Shown: piece after piece, positions 33,849 through 42,505 of the stretch
How positions within the stretch are numbered: the first letter of the stretch is position 1
How the letters are laid out: each line of letters opens with the position of its first letter
NCBI RefSeq assembly: GCF_000717335.1
Contig: NZ_JNYZ01000025.1
Location: 1 to 64,000 of the forward strand
Reading direction: 5' to 3'
DNA length: 64,000 nucleotides
DNA from: Amycolatopsis jejuensis
GTDB taxonomy: Bacteria; Actinomycetota; Actinomycetes; Mycobacteriales; Pseudonocardiaceae
Notes under the pieces: model-generated
The model's database searches: none
Told to the model about the DNA's origin: nothing
The model's input: the letters and a program-made list of their open reading frames with translations, nothing else
Made by a program: the position numbers and the translations under genes

Positions 33849-34193
33849 TCAGTTGCCGGCAGAGGTGCCCGGCGGGGCAAGCAGGGTCAGCGACAACCTC
33901 GACTCCGCGAGCGCCTCCACCGCATGCGGCATCGACGGCGGCAGGTGCACGAGGCCGCCCGGCCGCAGGTCTGTGACCTGGCCACCGGCCGTGAGGCGAA
34001 GGTGCCCGTCGAGCGCCTGCAGCAGGAGCGCGCGGGGGGCGCGGTGTTCCTTCAGCACGTACCCGCGCTCGAAGGCGAGCACGATCACCCGCGCCGCCTC
34101 GGTGTCGAGCACCGTGTGGTGCCCGAGTTTTCCCGCCTCGATCGGGGCCAGTGCCAGCAGGTCGCCGATCACGATCGGCTCGGTTTCGCTCAT
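33849..34193 (-). CDS. Small cupin-domain protein
   Basis: A 114-residue single-cupin protein: GHHTVLDTEAARVIVLAFERG, HRAPRALLLQALDGHLRLTAGG and LRPGGLVHLPPSMPHAVEALAESRLSLTLL. The second half keeps the PxxxPH part of cupin motif 2, while the first metal motif is only partial (EHRAP). Enzyme or sensor roles are both possible. It is the third gene of the TetR-controlled unit, 25 bases after the oxidoreductase stop. Confidence 0.8.
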   Translation of the reverse strand: MSETEPIVIGDLLALAPIEAGKLGHHTVLDTEAARVIVLAFERGYVLKEHRAPRALLLQALDGHLRLTAGGQVTDLRPGGLVHLPPSMPHAVEALAESRLSLTLLAPPGTSAGN

Positions 34194-34218
34194 GGGACGG
34201 CATTCTGCCCCAGCCGCG

Positions 34219-35082
34219 TCACCCCGCCCTCGCGATGAGCTCGTCGGCGACCCACTGCACGGCTCCGGCGGGGTACGGCGACGGCAGCCCGAGGACGATG
34301 TGCCCGAATCCGGCTTCCCGTGCCGCGCCGATCGCGGCCCGCGCCGGACCCGGCCGGTCGTACGAAACGCCGACGTGGATCGACCGCGTGATCTCCGCCG
34401 GGTCGCGGCCGATCTCGGCGCAATAGCGGTCGAGCAGTGCACTGCGGCTCACCGCGTCCGGGAGGTCGCCACCGGGGATGTTCCATCCGTTGGCGTGCTC
34501 GGCGGCCACGCGCAGCGTTGCGCTGGCCCGGCCACCGATCACGATCGGCGGATGCGGACGCTGTACCGGCTTCGGGTTGCCGAACGCGCCGGTGAGCCGG
34601 AGGTGCTCGCCGCCGAAGTCGAACGGCTTGTCCTCGGTCCACAGCTTCTTGATCACCGTGCACGCTTCGGCGAACCGGGCGACCGCGTCGGCGGTTTCCA
34701 GGTACGGCAGGCCGTACCCGTCGTACTCGCGGCGGGCCAGCGGGTGCCCGGGCCGCGAGCCGACGCCGATGCCGAAGTCGAGCCGCCCGCCGGAAACGAT
34801 GTCGACGGTGGTCGCGATCTTGGCCAGCACCGCGGGCGGGCGGAACCGGTTACTGGTCACGAGAAGCCCGAGCCGCAGCCGTTCGGTCTGCGCGGCCAGT
34901 GCCGAAAGCAGGGTCCAGCCTTCGAAGACCGGGCCGTCCGGGTCGCCGCCGATCGGCATCAGGTGGTCGAAGAGCCACGCCTGCCCGATGGCCGGGATCG
35001 CGTCCGCCTCCCGCCAGATCCGCTGCAGCTCGGGGTAACCGACCTGCATCGGCGCGGTCATGATGCCGAACACGGTGCTCAT
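34219..35082 (-). CDS. LLM-class F420-dependent oxidoreductase
   Basis: A 287-residue luciferase-like protein of the F420-type (TIGR03560-like) group: FGIMTAPMQVGYPELQRIWREAD, WLFDHLMPIGGDPDGPVFEG, RLRLGLLVTSNRFRPPAVLAK, TVDIVSGGRLDFGIGVGSRP and HPPIVIGGRASATLRVAAEHANGW. The ATG overlaps the stop of the upstream hydrolase gene (ATGA), so the two are translated together. A reduction of a ring or enone compound by F420H2 is typical of the group; the substrate here is unknown. Confidence 0.88.
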   Translation of the reverse strand: MSTVFGIMTAPMQVGYPELQRIWREADAIPAIGQAWLFDHLMPIGGDPDGPVFEGWTLLSALAAQTERLRLGLLVTSNRFRPPAVLAKIATTVDIVSGGRLDFGIGVGSRPGHPLARREYDGYGLPYLETADAVARFAEACTVIKKLWTEDKPFDFGGEHLRLTGAFGNPKPVQRPHPPIVIGGRASATLRVAAEHANGWNIPGGDLPDAVSRSALLDRYCAEIGRDPAEITRSIHVGVSYDRPGPARAAIGAAREAGFGHIVLGLPSPYPAGAVQWVADELIARAG

Positions 35083-35981
35083 CGGGACTCGATGCGCCCG
35101 AGCGGCGTCTCCGGCACTGCGGCCCAGCTGTCGTCGGCGGGGTCGAGCGCGCTGCGCAGGTACGCGACGGTCAGCTCCTGCAGCAAAGCCACGCGCTCCG
35201 GGCTTTCGTCGGTGGTTTCCTTGGCCTCGTAACCGGGGATGCCGCCGAGCGAGTGCTCCGCGCCGAACAGCGTGACCAGGCTCTTACTGCCGGGGCTGAG
35301 GCGGTACGGGTCGGTGAACCAGTCCGGGCCGCGGGTGGTGAGCATCGACTGGTCCGCGTCCCCGGCGACGATCAGCGCGGGCGTGGTCATCCCGTCGAAA
35401 CTCGGGTTCATGAACGGGAAATGCTCGGCCGCGAACGGCGTCAGGTCGGCGCCGCCGGTGCCGGTGAGGGCGAGCAGGACCCCGGCTTTCACCCGCGGGT
35501 CGGTCAGGTCCTCGCCGACGCTGCCGTCGGCTTCGAGCACGCGCGCGCCCAGCAGCATGCTGGCCGACTGCGCACCCCAGGAGTGCCCGGCCACGGCAAT
35601 GCGGCTGCGGTCGAGCCGCCCGTGCAGCCCGGGTACGGCTGCTTCGACGGTGTCGAGCTGGTCGAGCACGTGCCGCAGGTCCTCGACGCGCAGCTTCCAG
35701 ACCTCCGGCGTACGCGGGTCCTCGGCAGGCAGCGCGCGGGTGCGCGAGTCGAGGTGGGTGGGCTGGACGACGACGAAACCGTGTGCGGCCCAGTAGTCCG
35801 CGAGCGGACCGTAACCGTCCGCGGACGAACCGAAACCGTGCGAGAACACGACGATCGGGAGCGCGTCGCCGAGCGTGGGCGCCGTGACGCGCACCGGCAG
35901 GTCCTCGCCGCGGCCGGGGGCGGCCAGGGTGACCGGCTTGACGGAGATCACCGGGAGCACCGTGGCCTGTGTTGCAGTCAT
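35079..35981 (-). CDS. Alpha/beta hydrolase (dienelactone hydrolase/chlorophyllase-like)
   Basis: A 300-residue hydrolase: LPIVVFSHGFGSSADGYGPLADYW, nucleophile Ser in IAVAGHSWGAQSASMLLG, catalytic Asp in LIVAGDADQSM and His in LFGAEHSLGGIPGYEA. The pattern resembles platelet-activating-factor acetylhydrolase/chlorophyllase-like bacterial esterases. ATG 35981 is preferred; the longer frame to 36278 runs through the operator region. It is divergent from a TetR gene with two operator-like palindromes in between, and it heads a hydrolase-oxidoreductase-cupin operon. Confidence 0.87.
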   Translation of the reverse strand: MTATQATVLPVISVKPVTLAAPGRGEDLPVRVTAPTLGDALPIVVFSHGFGSSADGYGPLADYWAAHGFVVVQPTHLDSRTRALPAEDPRTPEVWKLRVEDLRHVLDQLDTVEAAVPGLHGRLDRSRIAVAGHSWGAQSASMLLGARVLEADGSVGEDLTDPRVKAGVLLALTGTGGADLTPFAAEHFPFMNPSFDGMTTPALIVAGDADQSMLTTRGPDWFTDPYRLSPGSKSLVTLFGAEHSLGGIPGYEAKETTDESPERVALLQELTVAYLRSALDPADDSWAAVPETPLGRIESR

Positions 35982-36053
35982 GAAGGGACGACCTTTCCGT
36001 CTTCGGAGCACGAGGTGTGGTGGGCCGGAGCCCGCTCTGGCATGATGAACAAA

Positions 36054-36092
36054 CGGAACCTCGCTCCGGTAACTATACGGAACGCTGTTCCG
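36054..36092. promoter_or_regulatory. Twin palindromes, likely TetR operators
   Basis: CGGAACCTCGCTCCG (36054-36068) and CGGAACGCTGTTCCG (36078-36092) are two copies of CGGAAC-N3-GTTCCG, the second perfect, at a 24-base spacing. They sit between the hydrolase operon and the TetR gene and would let the repressor control both promoters. Confidence 0.65.
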
Positions 36093-36123
36093 GTTGTCTA
36101 CACGCCTTGGGAAGGAGTGGTCC

Positions 36124-36693
36124 GTGAGCTCGAATGCGGGAGCCCGCACGAAGCGAGCCGACGCCCGTCGCAACGAGAAAACCCTGCTCGACGCGGCCGC
36201 CGCGGTGTTCGTCGAGTCCGGCGTGGACGCCCCGGTACGGGACATCGCCGCCCGCGCGGGGGTCGGCGTCGGCACCATCTACCGCCACTTCCCCACCCGG
36301 GCGGACCTGATCATCGCGGTGTACCGGCACCAGGTCGACGCGTGCGCCGAGGCGGGCCCGAAGCTGCTCGCGGAGAGCGCTTCCCCGCATGCCGCGCTCG
36401 CCGCGTGGATCGACCTGTTCGTCGGCTTCCTGGTGACGAAACACGGCCTGGCCGGGGTGATGCAGTCCGACCACGCCGGTTTCGAAAGCCTGCACGCGTA
36501 CTTCCTCGACCGGCTGGTCCCGGTGTGCACGGAGCTGCTCGCCGCGGCTGCCGGGGAAATCCAGACCGACATCGACGCGTACCAGCTGATGCGCGGCGTG
36601 GGAAACCTGTGCATCGGCGCGGAATCCGACCCGCGCTACGACGCCCGGCGGCTCGTGAAGCTCCTCATCGCGGGCCTGCGGCAGCGGGACTGA
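36124..36693 (+). CDS. TetR-family transcriptional regulator
   Basis: A 189-residue repressor. N-terminal helix-turn-helix: KTLLDAAAAVFVESGVDAPVRDIAARAGVGVGTIYRHFPTRADLIIAVYRH; the rest is the helical ligand-binding and dimer domain, with a TetR_C-like segment (GVMQSDHAGFESLHAYFLDR). GTG 36124 is chosen because GGAAGGAG lies at the right distance. It is divergent from the hydrolase operon and probably responds to the substrate of those enzymes. Confidence 0.92.
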   Translation: MSSNAGARTKRADARRNEKTLLDAAAAVFVESGVDAPVRDIAARAGVGVGTIYRHFPTRADLIIAVYRHQVDACAEAGPKLLAESASPHAALAAWIDLFVGFLVTKHGLAGVMQSDHAGFESLHAYFLDRLVPVCTELLAAAAGEIQTDIDAYQLMRGVGNLCIGAESDPRYDARRLVKLLIAGLRQRD

Positions 36694-36699
36694 CCGGGG

Positions 36700-37608
36700 T
36701 CACTCCAGCGGGCCGCGGGCGGCCCGCTCCGCAATCGAGCGGTTCACCGGAACGTCGAGGCCGCCCTCCACGATCTCGCCGCGCAGCCGGTTCGTGGCCT
36801 TCCAGCCGTCCAGCGCCCGATCCGGATCCGCCGCCGCCACCGCGAGCAGCAACGCGTCCACGAGCAGCAGGTGCCCGATCGGGCTGCTGGGCAGCAACGT
36901 CTCGGTCGACGGCGTCACCAGCACCGTGTCCACCCGGTCGGCGAAATGGCTCGCCAGCACCTCGGTGATCAGCACGATCGGACAGCCGATGCGCGCCGCT
37001 TCGGCGATCGCCACGTCGTGCTCGCGGACGTGCCGCAGCGGCGCGACGAGGACGAGCGACGAGCCCGCCCGGAGCTGACCGAGCTCGTCGGCGAAGTTGT
37101 ACCCCGTCTGCCCGCTGGCGGTTGCCGTGCGGCCGATCCGCCGCAGCCCGAGCGCCAGCGCGTCGGCGACCGGCTGCGCGGAACCGTAGCCGACGACCAG
37201 CGTGTGCGAGGCCTTGGCGAGCGTCCCGGCGGCCGCTTCGAACGCATCGGCCGGCACCGTGTTCGGCAATGACCGGACCAGCTGCGCGGCGTCGAGACTG
37301 ATTTTGGCCAGCAGCTGACTGGTGTCGTCGGACTGCGTGAGGTGTTCGGCCAAGGTCTGTTCCGGATCACGGACCGGGTTGAGCATCGCGGCCGCCGCAC
37401 GGCGCAGCTCGCCGAGACCGCTGTACCCCAGCTGCTTGACCGTGCGGATCACCGTCGCGTCACTGACCTCGGCCCGCCGGGCGATCTCCTGCGCGGAGAA
37501 CACCGACGCCTCCGCCGGGTGCAGCGCGAAGAAGTCCACCACCCGCAGTCCCCCGGCACTGAGCTGGTCCCGGACCTGCGCGATCCGCTTCGTCAACGAC
37601 GGTTCCAT
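36700..37608 (-). CDS. MurR/RpiR-family regulator
   Basis: A 302-residue regulator with an N-terminal RpiR helix-turn-helix (LRVVDFFALHPAEASVFSAQEI, ARRAEVSDATVIRTVKQLGY) and a SIS domain (about 120-260: HTLVVGYGSAQPVADALALGL, GSSLVLVAPLRHVREHDVAIAEAARIGCPIVLITEV). SIS domains normally bind phosphosugars, but RpiR proteins paired with amino-acid transporters are also known. It is divergent from an ABC importer and amine oxidase operon, its likely target. Confidence 0.92.
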   Translation of the reverse strand: MEPSLTKRIAQVRDQLSAGGLRVVDFFALHPAEASVFSAQEIARRAEVSDATVIRTVKQLGYSGLGELRRAAAAMLNPVRDPEQTLAEHLTQSDDTSQLLAKISLDAAQLVRSLPNTVPADAFEAAAGTLAKASHTLVVGYGSAQPVADALALGLRRIGRTATASGQTGYNFADELGQLRAGSSLVLVAPLRHVREHDVAIAEAARIGCPIVLITEVLASHFADRVDTVLVTPSTETLLPSSPIGHLLLVDALLLAVAAADPDRALDGWKATNRLRGEIVEGGLDVPVNRSIAERAARGPLE

Positions 37609-37630
37609 CTAGCCCCCACTAGACATTCGA

Positions 37631-37647
37631 GTTTTCATGAAGTAAAC
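37631..37647. promoter_or_regulatory. AT-rich imperfect palindrome, possible RpiR operator
   Basis: GTTTTCATGAAGTAAAC, centred on TTCATGAA, lies in a locally AT-rich patch of the gap between the RpiR gene and the ABC operon. In DNA this GC-rich such a patch stands out, and the position fits an operator over a divergent promoter. Confidence 0.4.
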
Positions 37648-37708
37648 ACTACATCATCCCTCCCGATCCGACAGCCGCCCCGGCGGCAGTGATAATGGTG
37701 GTGGTGAC

Positions 37709-38605
37709 ATGCGACGAACCCGGCGGGCTCTCGCGGGCACGCTGCTCCTGGCCCTCGCCCTCGGCGGATGCGCTCTCAGCTCTGCGGGCCCGGCCGATCC
37801 CGCGCTGGTCGCCCGTCCACACGGACGCTGCGACCCGGACCTCGCCAAAACCCTGCCCGCGCCGGTGCGCCGGCACGGGGGGCTGCTGGTCGCGACGGTG
37901 CCGCACACGCCGCCCATGGCGTACTACGCCGAGGACAACACGACCATCGTCGGCTTCGACCGCGACATGAGCCAAGCGATCGCGGACGTCTTCTGCACCG
38001 CCGCCGTTCCCGTTCCGGCCAGTCTCGACGCGATCGTCCCCGGGCTCGCCGCCGGACGCTTCGACGTCGTCCTCGCGTCCCTCAGCCCCACGGCGGAACG
38101 GCGGAAGAACGCCGATTTCGTCACCTATTACAACGGCGGACAGGGTTTCCTCACGCTCAGCACCGCGACCTACCCGGTGAAGTCCTATGTGGACCTTTGC
38201 GGGCGCACGGTCGGCGTGGTCGTCGGCTCGGTGCAGCAAGGACAGCTGGAGGAAGCCGCGGGCACCTGCGCGAAAGCCGGGCGCCCGGACTGGCGGCTGA
38301 ACCTGTTCCCCGACGGCAACGCAGCCGTCCTTGCCTTGCGCAGCAGCCGGATCGACGTGCTGTACTTCTCGATCTCCCTCACGCAATACGTGGCGAACCG
38401 CGCGCCGGGCGTGTTCCGCCTTGCCGGGCAGTACAAACGGTCGCTCGTCGCCGTGGGCCTCGCGAAGAATTCGCCGCTCACCGAACCCGTCCACCGTGCC
38501 GTGGGTGCGCTCATGGCCGACGGCACCTACCGGAAGATCCTCGCGAAATGGGGTCTTCAGGACAACTTCCTCTCCGGTACCGAAATCCTGAAAGGCAGGT
38601 CGTGA
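37709..38605 (+). CDS. ABC importer substrate-binding lipoprotein (family 3)
   Basis: A 298-residue solute-binding protein with a lipoprotein signal: basic start, hydrophobic core and lipobox LGGC (Cys about residue 21). The mature part follows the polar amino-acid binding fold: LLVATVPHTPPMAYYAEDN, VGFDRDMSQAIADVF, FDVVLASLSPTAERRKNADFV, LCGRTVGVVVGSVQ and DVLYFSISLTQYVANRAPG. It would capture an amino acid or amine outside the membrane for the permease whose gene begins two bases after its stop. Confidence 0.9.
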   Translation: MRRTRRALAGTLLLALALGGCALSSAGPADPALVARPHGRCDPDLAKTLPAPVRRHGGLLVATVPHTPPMAYYAEDNTTIVGFDRDMSQAIADVFCTAAVPVPASLDAIVPGLAAGRFDVVLASLSPTAERRKNADFVTYYNGGQGFLTLSTATYPVKSYVDLCGRTVGVVVGSVQQGQLEEAAGTCAKAGRPDWRLNLFPDGNAAVLALRSSRIDVLYFSISLTQYVANRAPGVFRLAGQYKRSLVAVGLAKNSPLTEPVHRAVGALMADGTYRKILAKWGLQDNFLSGTEILKGRS

Positions 38606-38607
38606 CC

Positions 38608-39534
38608 ATGCTTCCCGAAGCCGTCACCGGCACCGCCGCCGGCACGGACCCACCCCTGCCCGCCCGCATCGCCGGCCGCCGGAAGGCCGGTACGTGGGTG
38701 ACCGGCGTGGTCGCCGCGCTGCTCGTGGCGCTGGCCCTGGTCTCGGCGTTCACCAACCGGAACTTCTCCTGGCCGGTGTTCGCGCACTACCTGTTCAGCC
38801 CCGCCATCCTGGCCGGGCTGGCACGGACCGCCGAAATCGCGTTGATCGCGATGGCCTTGTCGATCGCCGCGGGCATCGTGCTCGCGATGATGAAGCAGTC
38901 GGCCAACCGGGTACTGAACGCCGCGGCGGGCGCGTACATCTGGGTGTTCCGCGCGACCCCGCTGCTCGTGCTGTTGCTGCTGCTCTACAACCTGGCCGCG
39001 CTGTATCCGAAGATCTCGCTCGGCGTGCCTTTCGGGCCGGACCTGTTCTCGGTGGACACGAACACGGTCGTGACGGTGGCCGGGGCGGCGATCATCGGGC
39101 TCACGCTGCACGAAGCGGCGTACTGCGCGGAAATCTTCCGCGCCGGGCTCATCTCGGTGGACCGCGGGCAGCAGGAAGCCGCGGAGGCACTGGGCATGCC
39201 GTCCGGCCTCACCCTCCGGCGGATCGTGCTGCCGCAGGCCATGCGGGCGATCGTGCCGCCGCTGACCAACCAGTTCGTGAACGTGGTGAAGACGACGTCG
39301 ATCGTCAGCGTCATCTCGATGCCGGAACTGTTGTACAGCGCGCAAATCATCTATGCCCGCACGTACGAGACGATCCCGCTCCTGATGGTGGTGACGTTCT
39401 GGTACCTCGTGGTGACGGCGCTGCTGACGGTCGCGCAGCGGCGGATCGAGCGGTACTTCAACCGCGGCCGGGCCGTGCTGTCCGACGGTGCGTCGCGCAA
39501 GCTTTCCCGGCTGGCTTTGGAGGCAGGACGATGA
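38608..39534 (+). CDS. Polar amino-acid-type ABC permease
   Basis: A 308-residue membrane protein with five or six helices. LARTAEIALIAMALSIAAGIVLAMM, YIWVFRATPLLVLLLLLYN and the EAA loop EAAEALGMPSGLTLRRIVLPQAMRAIVPPL identify the His/Glu/Gln permease family. It would form a homodimeric pore. The TGA overlaps the ATPase start (ATGA). Confidence 0.92.
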   Translation: MLPEAVTGTAAGTDPPLPARIAGRRKAGTWVTGVVAALLVALALVSAFTNRNFSWPVFAHYLFSPAILAGLARTAEIALIAMALSIAAGIVLAMMKQSANRVLNAAAGAYIWVFRATPLLVLLLLLYNLAALYPKISLGVPFGPDLFSVDTNTVVTVAGAAIIGLTLHEAAYCAEIFRAGLISVDRGQQEAAEALGMPSGLTLRRIVLPQAMRAIVPPLTNQFVNVVKTTSIVSVISMPELLYSAQIIYARTYETIPLLMVVTFWYLVVTALLTVAQRRIERYFNRGRAVLSDGASRKLSRLALEAGR

Positions 39535-40295
39535 CGGCTCCGGCGGTCGAGATCCGTGGCGTGCACAAGTTGTACGGGTCGCTGCACGTACTGCACGACG
39601 TCGATCTGGTCGTGGCGCCCGGCGAGGTCGTCTGCCTGATCGGGCCGTCCGGTTCGGGCAAGAGCACGTTGCTGCGGTGCATCAACAACCTGGAGAAAAT
39701 CCAGGCGGGCGTGATCCAGGTCGACGGCGGGCTGGTCGGGTACCGCCGCGCCGGGCGGGATCTGGTGGAGACGACGAACCGGCAGACCTGCCGCGCGCGG
39801 CGGAACATCGGCATGGTCTTCCAGCAGTTCAACCTGTTCGGCCACCTCACCGTGCTGCAGAACCTGATCGAGGCACCGGTCCGCGTACGTGGCGTGCCGC
39901 GGGCCGAGGCGGTGCGGCGGGCCGAGGATCTGCTCGAGCGCGTCGGGCTGGCGGACAAGCGGGCCTCGTACCCGGCCCAGCTGTCCGGCGGGCAGCAGCA
40001 ACGGGTCGCGATCGCCCGTGCGCTGTGCATGCGGCCGACGCTCATGTTGTTCGACGAGCCGACGAGCGCGCTCGACCCGGAACTGGTCGGCGAGGTCCTC
40101 GACGTCCTGCGCGACCTCGCCGCCGACGACATGACGATGCTCGTCGTCACGCACGAGATCGGGTTCGCGCGCCAGGTCGCCGACACGATCGTGTTCATGG
40201 ACCAGGGACGGATCGTCGAACGCGGTCCTGCCGCGCGCGTCCTCGATTCCCCGCAGCACGAACGCACGCAGCGTTTTCTCGAAAGGGTCGGCTGA
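39531..40295 (+). CDS. Polar amino-acid-type ABC ATPase
   Basis: A 254-residue ATPase: Walker A GPSGSGKST, Q-loop VFQQFNLFGHLTVLQN, signature LSGGQQQRVAIARAL, Walker B LMLFDEPTSALDPEL and switch His VVTHEIGFARQVAD. This is the GlnQ/HisP type that powers amino-acid uptake. It is translationally coupled to the permease and followed by an amine oxidase gene, suggesting import and oxidation of the same compound. Confidence 0.94.
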   Translation: MTAPAVEIRGVHKLYGSLHVLHDVDLVVAPGEVVCLIGPSGSGKSTLLRCINNLEKIQAGVIQVDGGLVGYRRAGRDLVETTNRQTCRARRNIGMVFQQFNLFGHLTVLQNLIEAPVRVRGVPRAEAVRRAEDLLERVGLADKRASYPAQLSGGQQQRVAIARALCMRPTLMLFDEPTSALDPELVGEVLDVLRDLAADDMTMLVVTHEIGFARQVADTIVFMDQGRIVERGPAARVLDSPQHERTQRFLERVG

Positions 40296-40315
40296 ACGAC
40301 ATGGAGGGGTCTGCA

Positions 40316-41458
40316 GTGGAAACCGTGGAGTACGTGGTGGTCGGCGGAGGGGTGGCCGGCACCGCGACGGCGTGGCGGCTCGCCGGGCGGGGCGCGGACG
40401 TCGTCCTGCTGGAGGCGGACGAGCTCGCGTCCGGCGCGTCCGGCGGTCCCGGACGGCGCGGTGTCCGGGCCGGTGGACGGGACCTGCGGGAGCTGCCGCT
40501 GGTACGTCGCGCGCTGGAACTGTGGCCGGGACTGGACGCGGAGCTCGGCGCGCCGACCGGATACCGGCGCAACGGGCTGCTGAGCCTGTACGACGTCGAG
40601 ATCGCCGGGGTGTCCGGCTGGCAGAGCCTGCCGGCCCGGGTGCAGGCGCAGCGGGCGGCGGGCGTGCGCTGCGAGATCGTCGAGCGGGAACGGCTGGACG
40701 ACCTGCAGCCGGGCATCGGCGACGAGGTGCGGTTCGCCGTGCACACGCCGGACGACGGGACCGCCGACCATCCGGCGACCACCCGCGCGTTCGCGAAGGC
40801 GGCAGTCGAGCGGGGAGCGCGGATCCGGGAACACACCGCGGTCACGAAACTCGTGCCCGGCGATACGGTCACGCTGGAACTGGCGACCGGCGAACGGCTG
40901 CGGGCCACGCGGAAGGTGATCCTCGCGGCGAACCGGTCGACGCCCCGGCTGCTGGCCGATTCGTTCGGGATTTCCTTGCCGTTGTGGGAAAAGGCCACGC
41001 AGATCACGTTCGTTGCGGCGCCGCCGGGGTGCACGCTGAACCACCAGCTCGGGCACCCTCGGCGGTCGCTGTCGGTGAAGATGACCGACGAGGGCCAGGT
41101 CATGCTGTCCGGCGGCCGGCCGGGTGGCTGGAACCCGGTGACCGGCGCCGGGACGACCGATCCGAGCGTCCTGCGCACCGCCCTGTCCGACCTCGCCGCG
41201 ACGCTGCCGGCACTCGCGGGCGCCGAGGTACTGGCGGTCGACAACAGCCGCGCGGACACCAGCACGATCGACCTGATCCCGGTGGTGGATGCGGTGCCGG
41301 GCTTCGATCGGGTGCTCGTGGCCACCGGCTGGAGCGGTCATGGGTTCGCTCTTGCCCCGGCCGTCGCGGAGGCTCTGGCTTCGTGGGCGTTGGATGGAAC
41401 GCGGCCGGAAGTGCTGCAGCCGTTCACGTTCGCCCGCCTCGGCGTCGGCTCAGTGTGA
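40316..41458 (+). CDS. FAD-dependent amino acid/amine oxidoreductase (DAO family)
   Basis: A 380-residue flavoprotein with the dinucleotide-binding start YVVVGGGVAGTATAWRLAGRG and VVLLEADELASGASGG, a substrate domain, and the FAD-closing C-terminus VDAVPGFDRVLVATGWSGHGFALAPAVAEALASWAL. It resembles glycine/sarcosine oxidases and D-amino-acid dehydrogenases. GTG 40316 is chosen: GGAGGGG lies six bases upstream, whereas ATG 40301 would put that sequence inside the gene. As last gene of the ABC operon it probably oxidises the imported amine or amino acid. Confidence 0.88.
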   Translation: METVEYVVVGGGVAGTATAWRLAGRGADVVLLEADELASGASGGPGRRGVRAGGRDLRELPLVRRALELWPGLDAELGAPTGYRRNGLLSLYDVEIAGVSGWQSLPARVQAQRAAGVRCEIVERERLDDLQPGIGDEVRFAVHTPDDGTADHPATTRAFAKAAVERGARIREHTAVTKLVPGDTVTLELATGERLRATRKVILAANRSTPRLLADSFGISLPLWEKATQITFVAAPPGCTLNHQLGHPRRSLSVKMTDEGQVMLSGGRPGGWNPVTGAGTTDPSVLRTALSDLAATLPALAGAEVLAVDNSRADTSTIDLIPVVDAVPGFDRVLVATGWSGHGFALAPAVAEALASWALDGTRPEVLQPFTFARLGVGSV

Positions 41459-42439
41459 CGGGACCTCGATCTCGACGGCTTTCCGATCCGGACGCAGGCC
41501 CCGCCAGGCGGTGTGGCGCAGGCGGCCGTCACCGGGGGTCAGGCGGCGGTACACGACCTCGCCGACCATCTCCGGTTCGAGCCAGTGCGCGCCGCGCGCC
41601 CGGTCGCGGGGTACGGCGTCGGCGAACGGGCTCGTGCGGCGTTCCAGCGGGGTGAGCCGGGCTTGCAGGTCCTGGAGCATCGCATCGGTGAAGCCGGTGC
41701 CGACGTCACCCAGGTACCGCAGGTCGCCGGACTCCGGGTCGTGCGCGCCGAGCAGCAACGCGCCGATCGTGCCTTCGCGGCGGCCCTGGCCTGGGCGCCA
41801 GCCGCCGAGCACCACCTCGGTCGTGTGGACCAGCGGATGCTTGAGCCAGTCCGGGCTGCGGCGGCCGGGGTGGTAGCGCGAGGTGCGGGCCTTCACGACC
41901 AGCCCTTCGAGCATCATCTTGCGCGCGACGTCCAGCAGCCCGGCCGGGGTGAGGCCCTGTTCGGCGAGGTCCCCATGCCGGTACCAGGGCGTGATCGCGA
42001 CCAGCTGCCGGTCCGGCGGCTCGATGCCGGACAGGATTTCGCGGCGCTCCTCATACGGCGCGTCGAGGAAGGTCTCGCCGCCGAGCCGCAGCACGTCGAA
42101 CGCGAAGTACGCGACCGCGTGCCAGCTGCGGTTCTGGAGCAGCCCGAAGTCCGGGCGGCCGTGCTCGTCCAGCGCGACGATCTCGCCGTCGAGCACCGCC
42201 GCACGGCCGCCGAGTGCCTCGCCGAGCGCACCGGACAGCTGCGGAAACCGGGTGGTGAAGTCGTTGTCGTTACGGCTGGTGAGCACCGTGGTGCCGTCCG
42301 GAGCGATGCGCATGATCGCCCGGTAACCGTCCCATTTGAACTCGTAGGCGTACGCCGGACCGGCACGCAGCGTGCCCCCGTCCGGGGTCGCCAGCATGGG
42401 CTCGATCGCAGCCGGGACACGGTCGGCGGGTTCGGGCAT
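41450..42439 (-). CDS. ATP-dependent DNA ligase
   Basis: A 329-residue ligase. Adenylation domain: motif I EFKWDGYRAI with the nucleotide-bearing Lys, motif III AYFAFDVLRLGG, motif IV EGLVVKARTSRYHPGRRSPDW and motif V LKHPLVHTTEVVLGGW; the OB domain follows (LRYLGDVGTGFTDAMLQDL and ARGAHWLEPEMVGEVVYRR). Size and motifs fit the short LigC/LigD-like ligases used in end joining or repair in actinobacteria. No Ku gene is nearby. The end overlaps the oxidase gene by nine bases. Confidence 0.92.
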   Translation of the reverse strand: MPEPADRVPAAIEPMLATPDGGTLRAGPAYAYEFKWDGYRAIMRIAPDGTTVLTSRNDNDFTTRFPQLSGALGEALGGRAAVLDGEIVALDEHGRPDFGLLQNRSWHAVAYFAFDVLRLGGETFLDAPYEERREILSGIEPPDRQLVAITPWYRHGDLAEQGLTPAGLLDVARKMMLEGLVVKARTSRYHPGRRSPDWLKHPLVHTTEVVLGGWRPGQGRREGTIGALLLGAHDPESGDLRYLGDVGTGFTDAMLQDLQARLTPLERRTSPFADAVPRDRARGAHWLEPEMVGEVVYRRLTPGDGRLRHTAWRGLRPDRKAVEIEVPSH

Positions 42440-42505
42440 CGTGGGAGCACCTCCGCGCACCACCGTAAGCCGGACGCGGCGGATCCGCCGCCGTAGGATG
42501 GGTGC

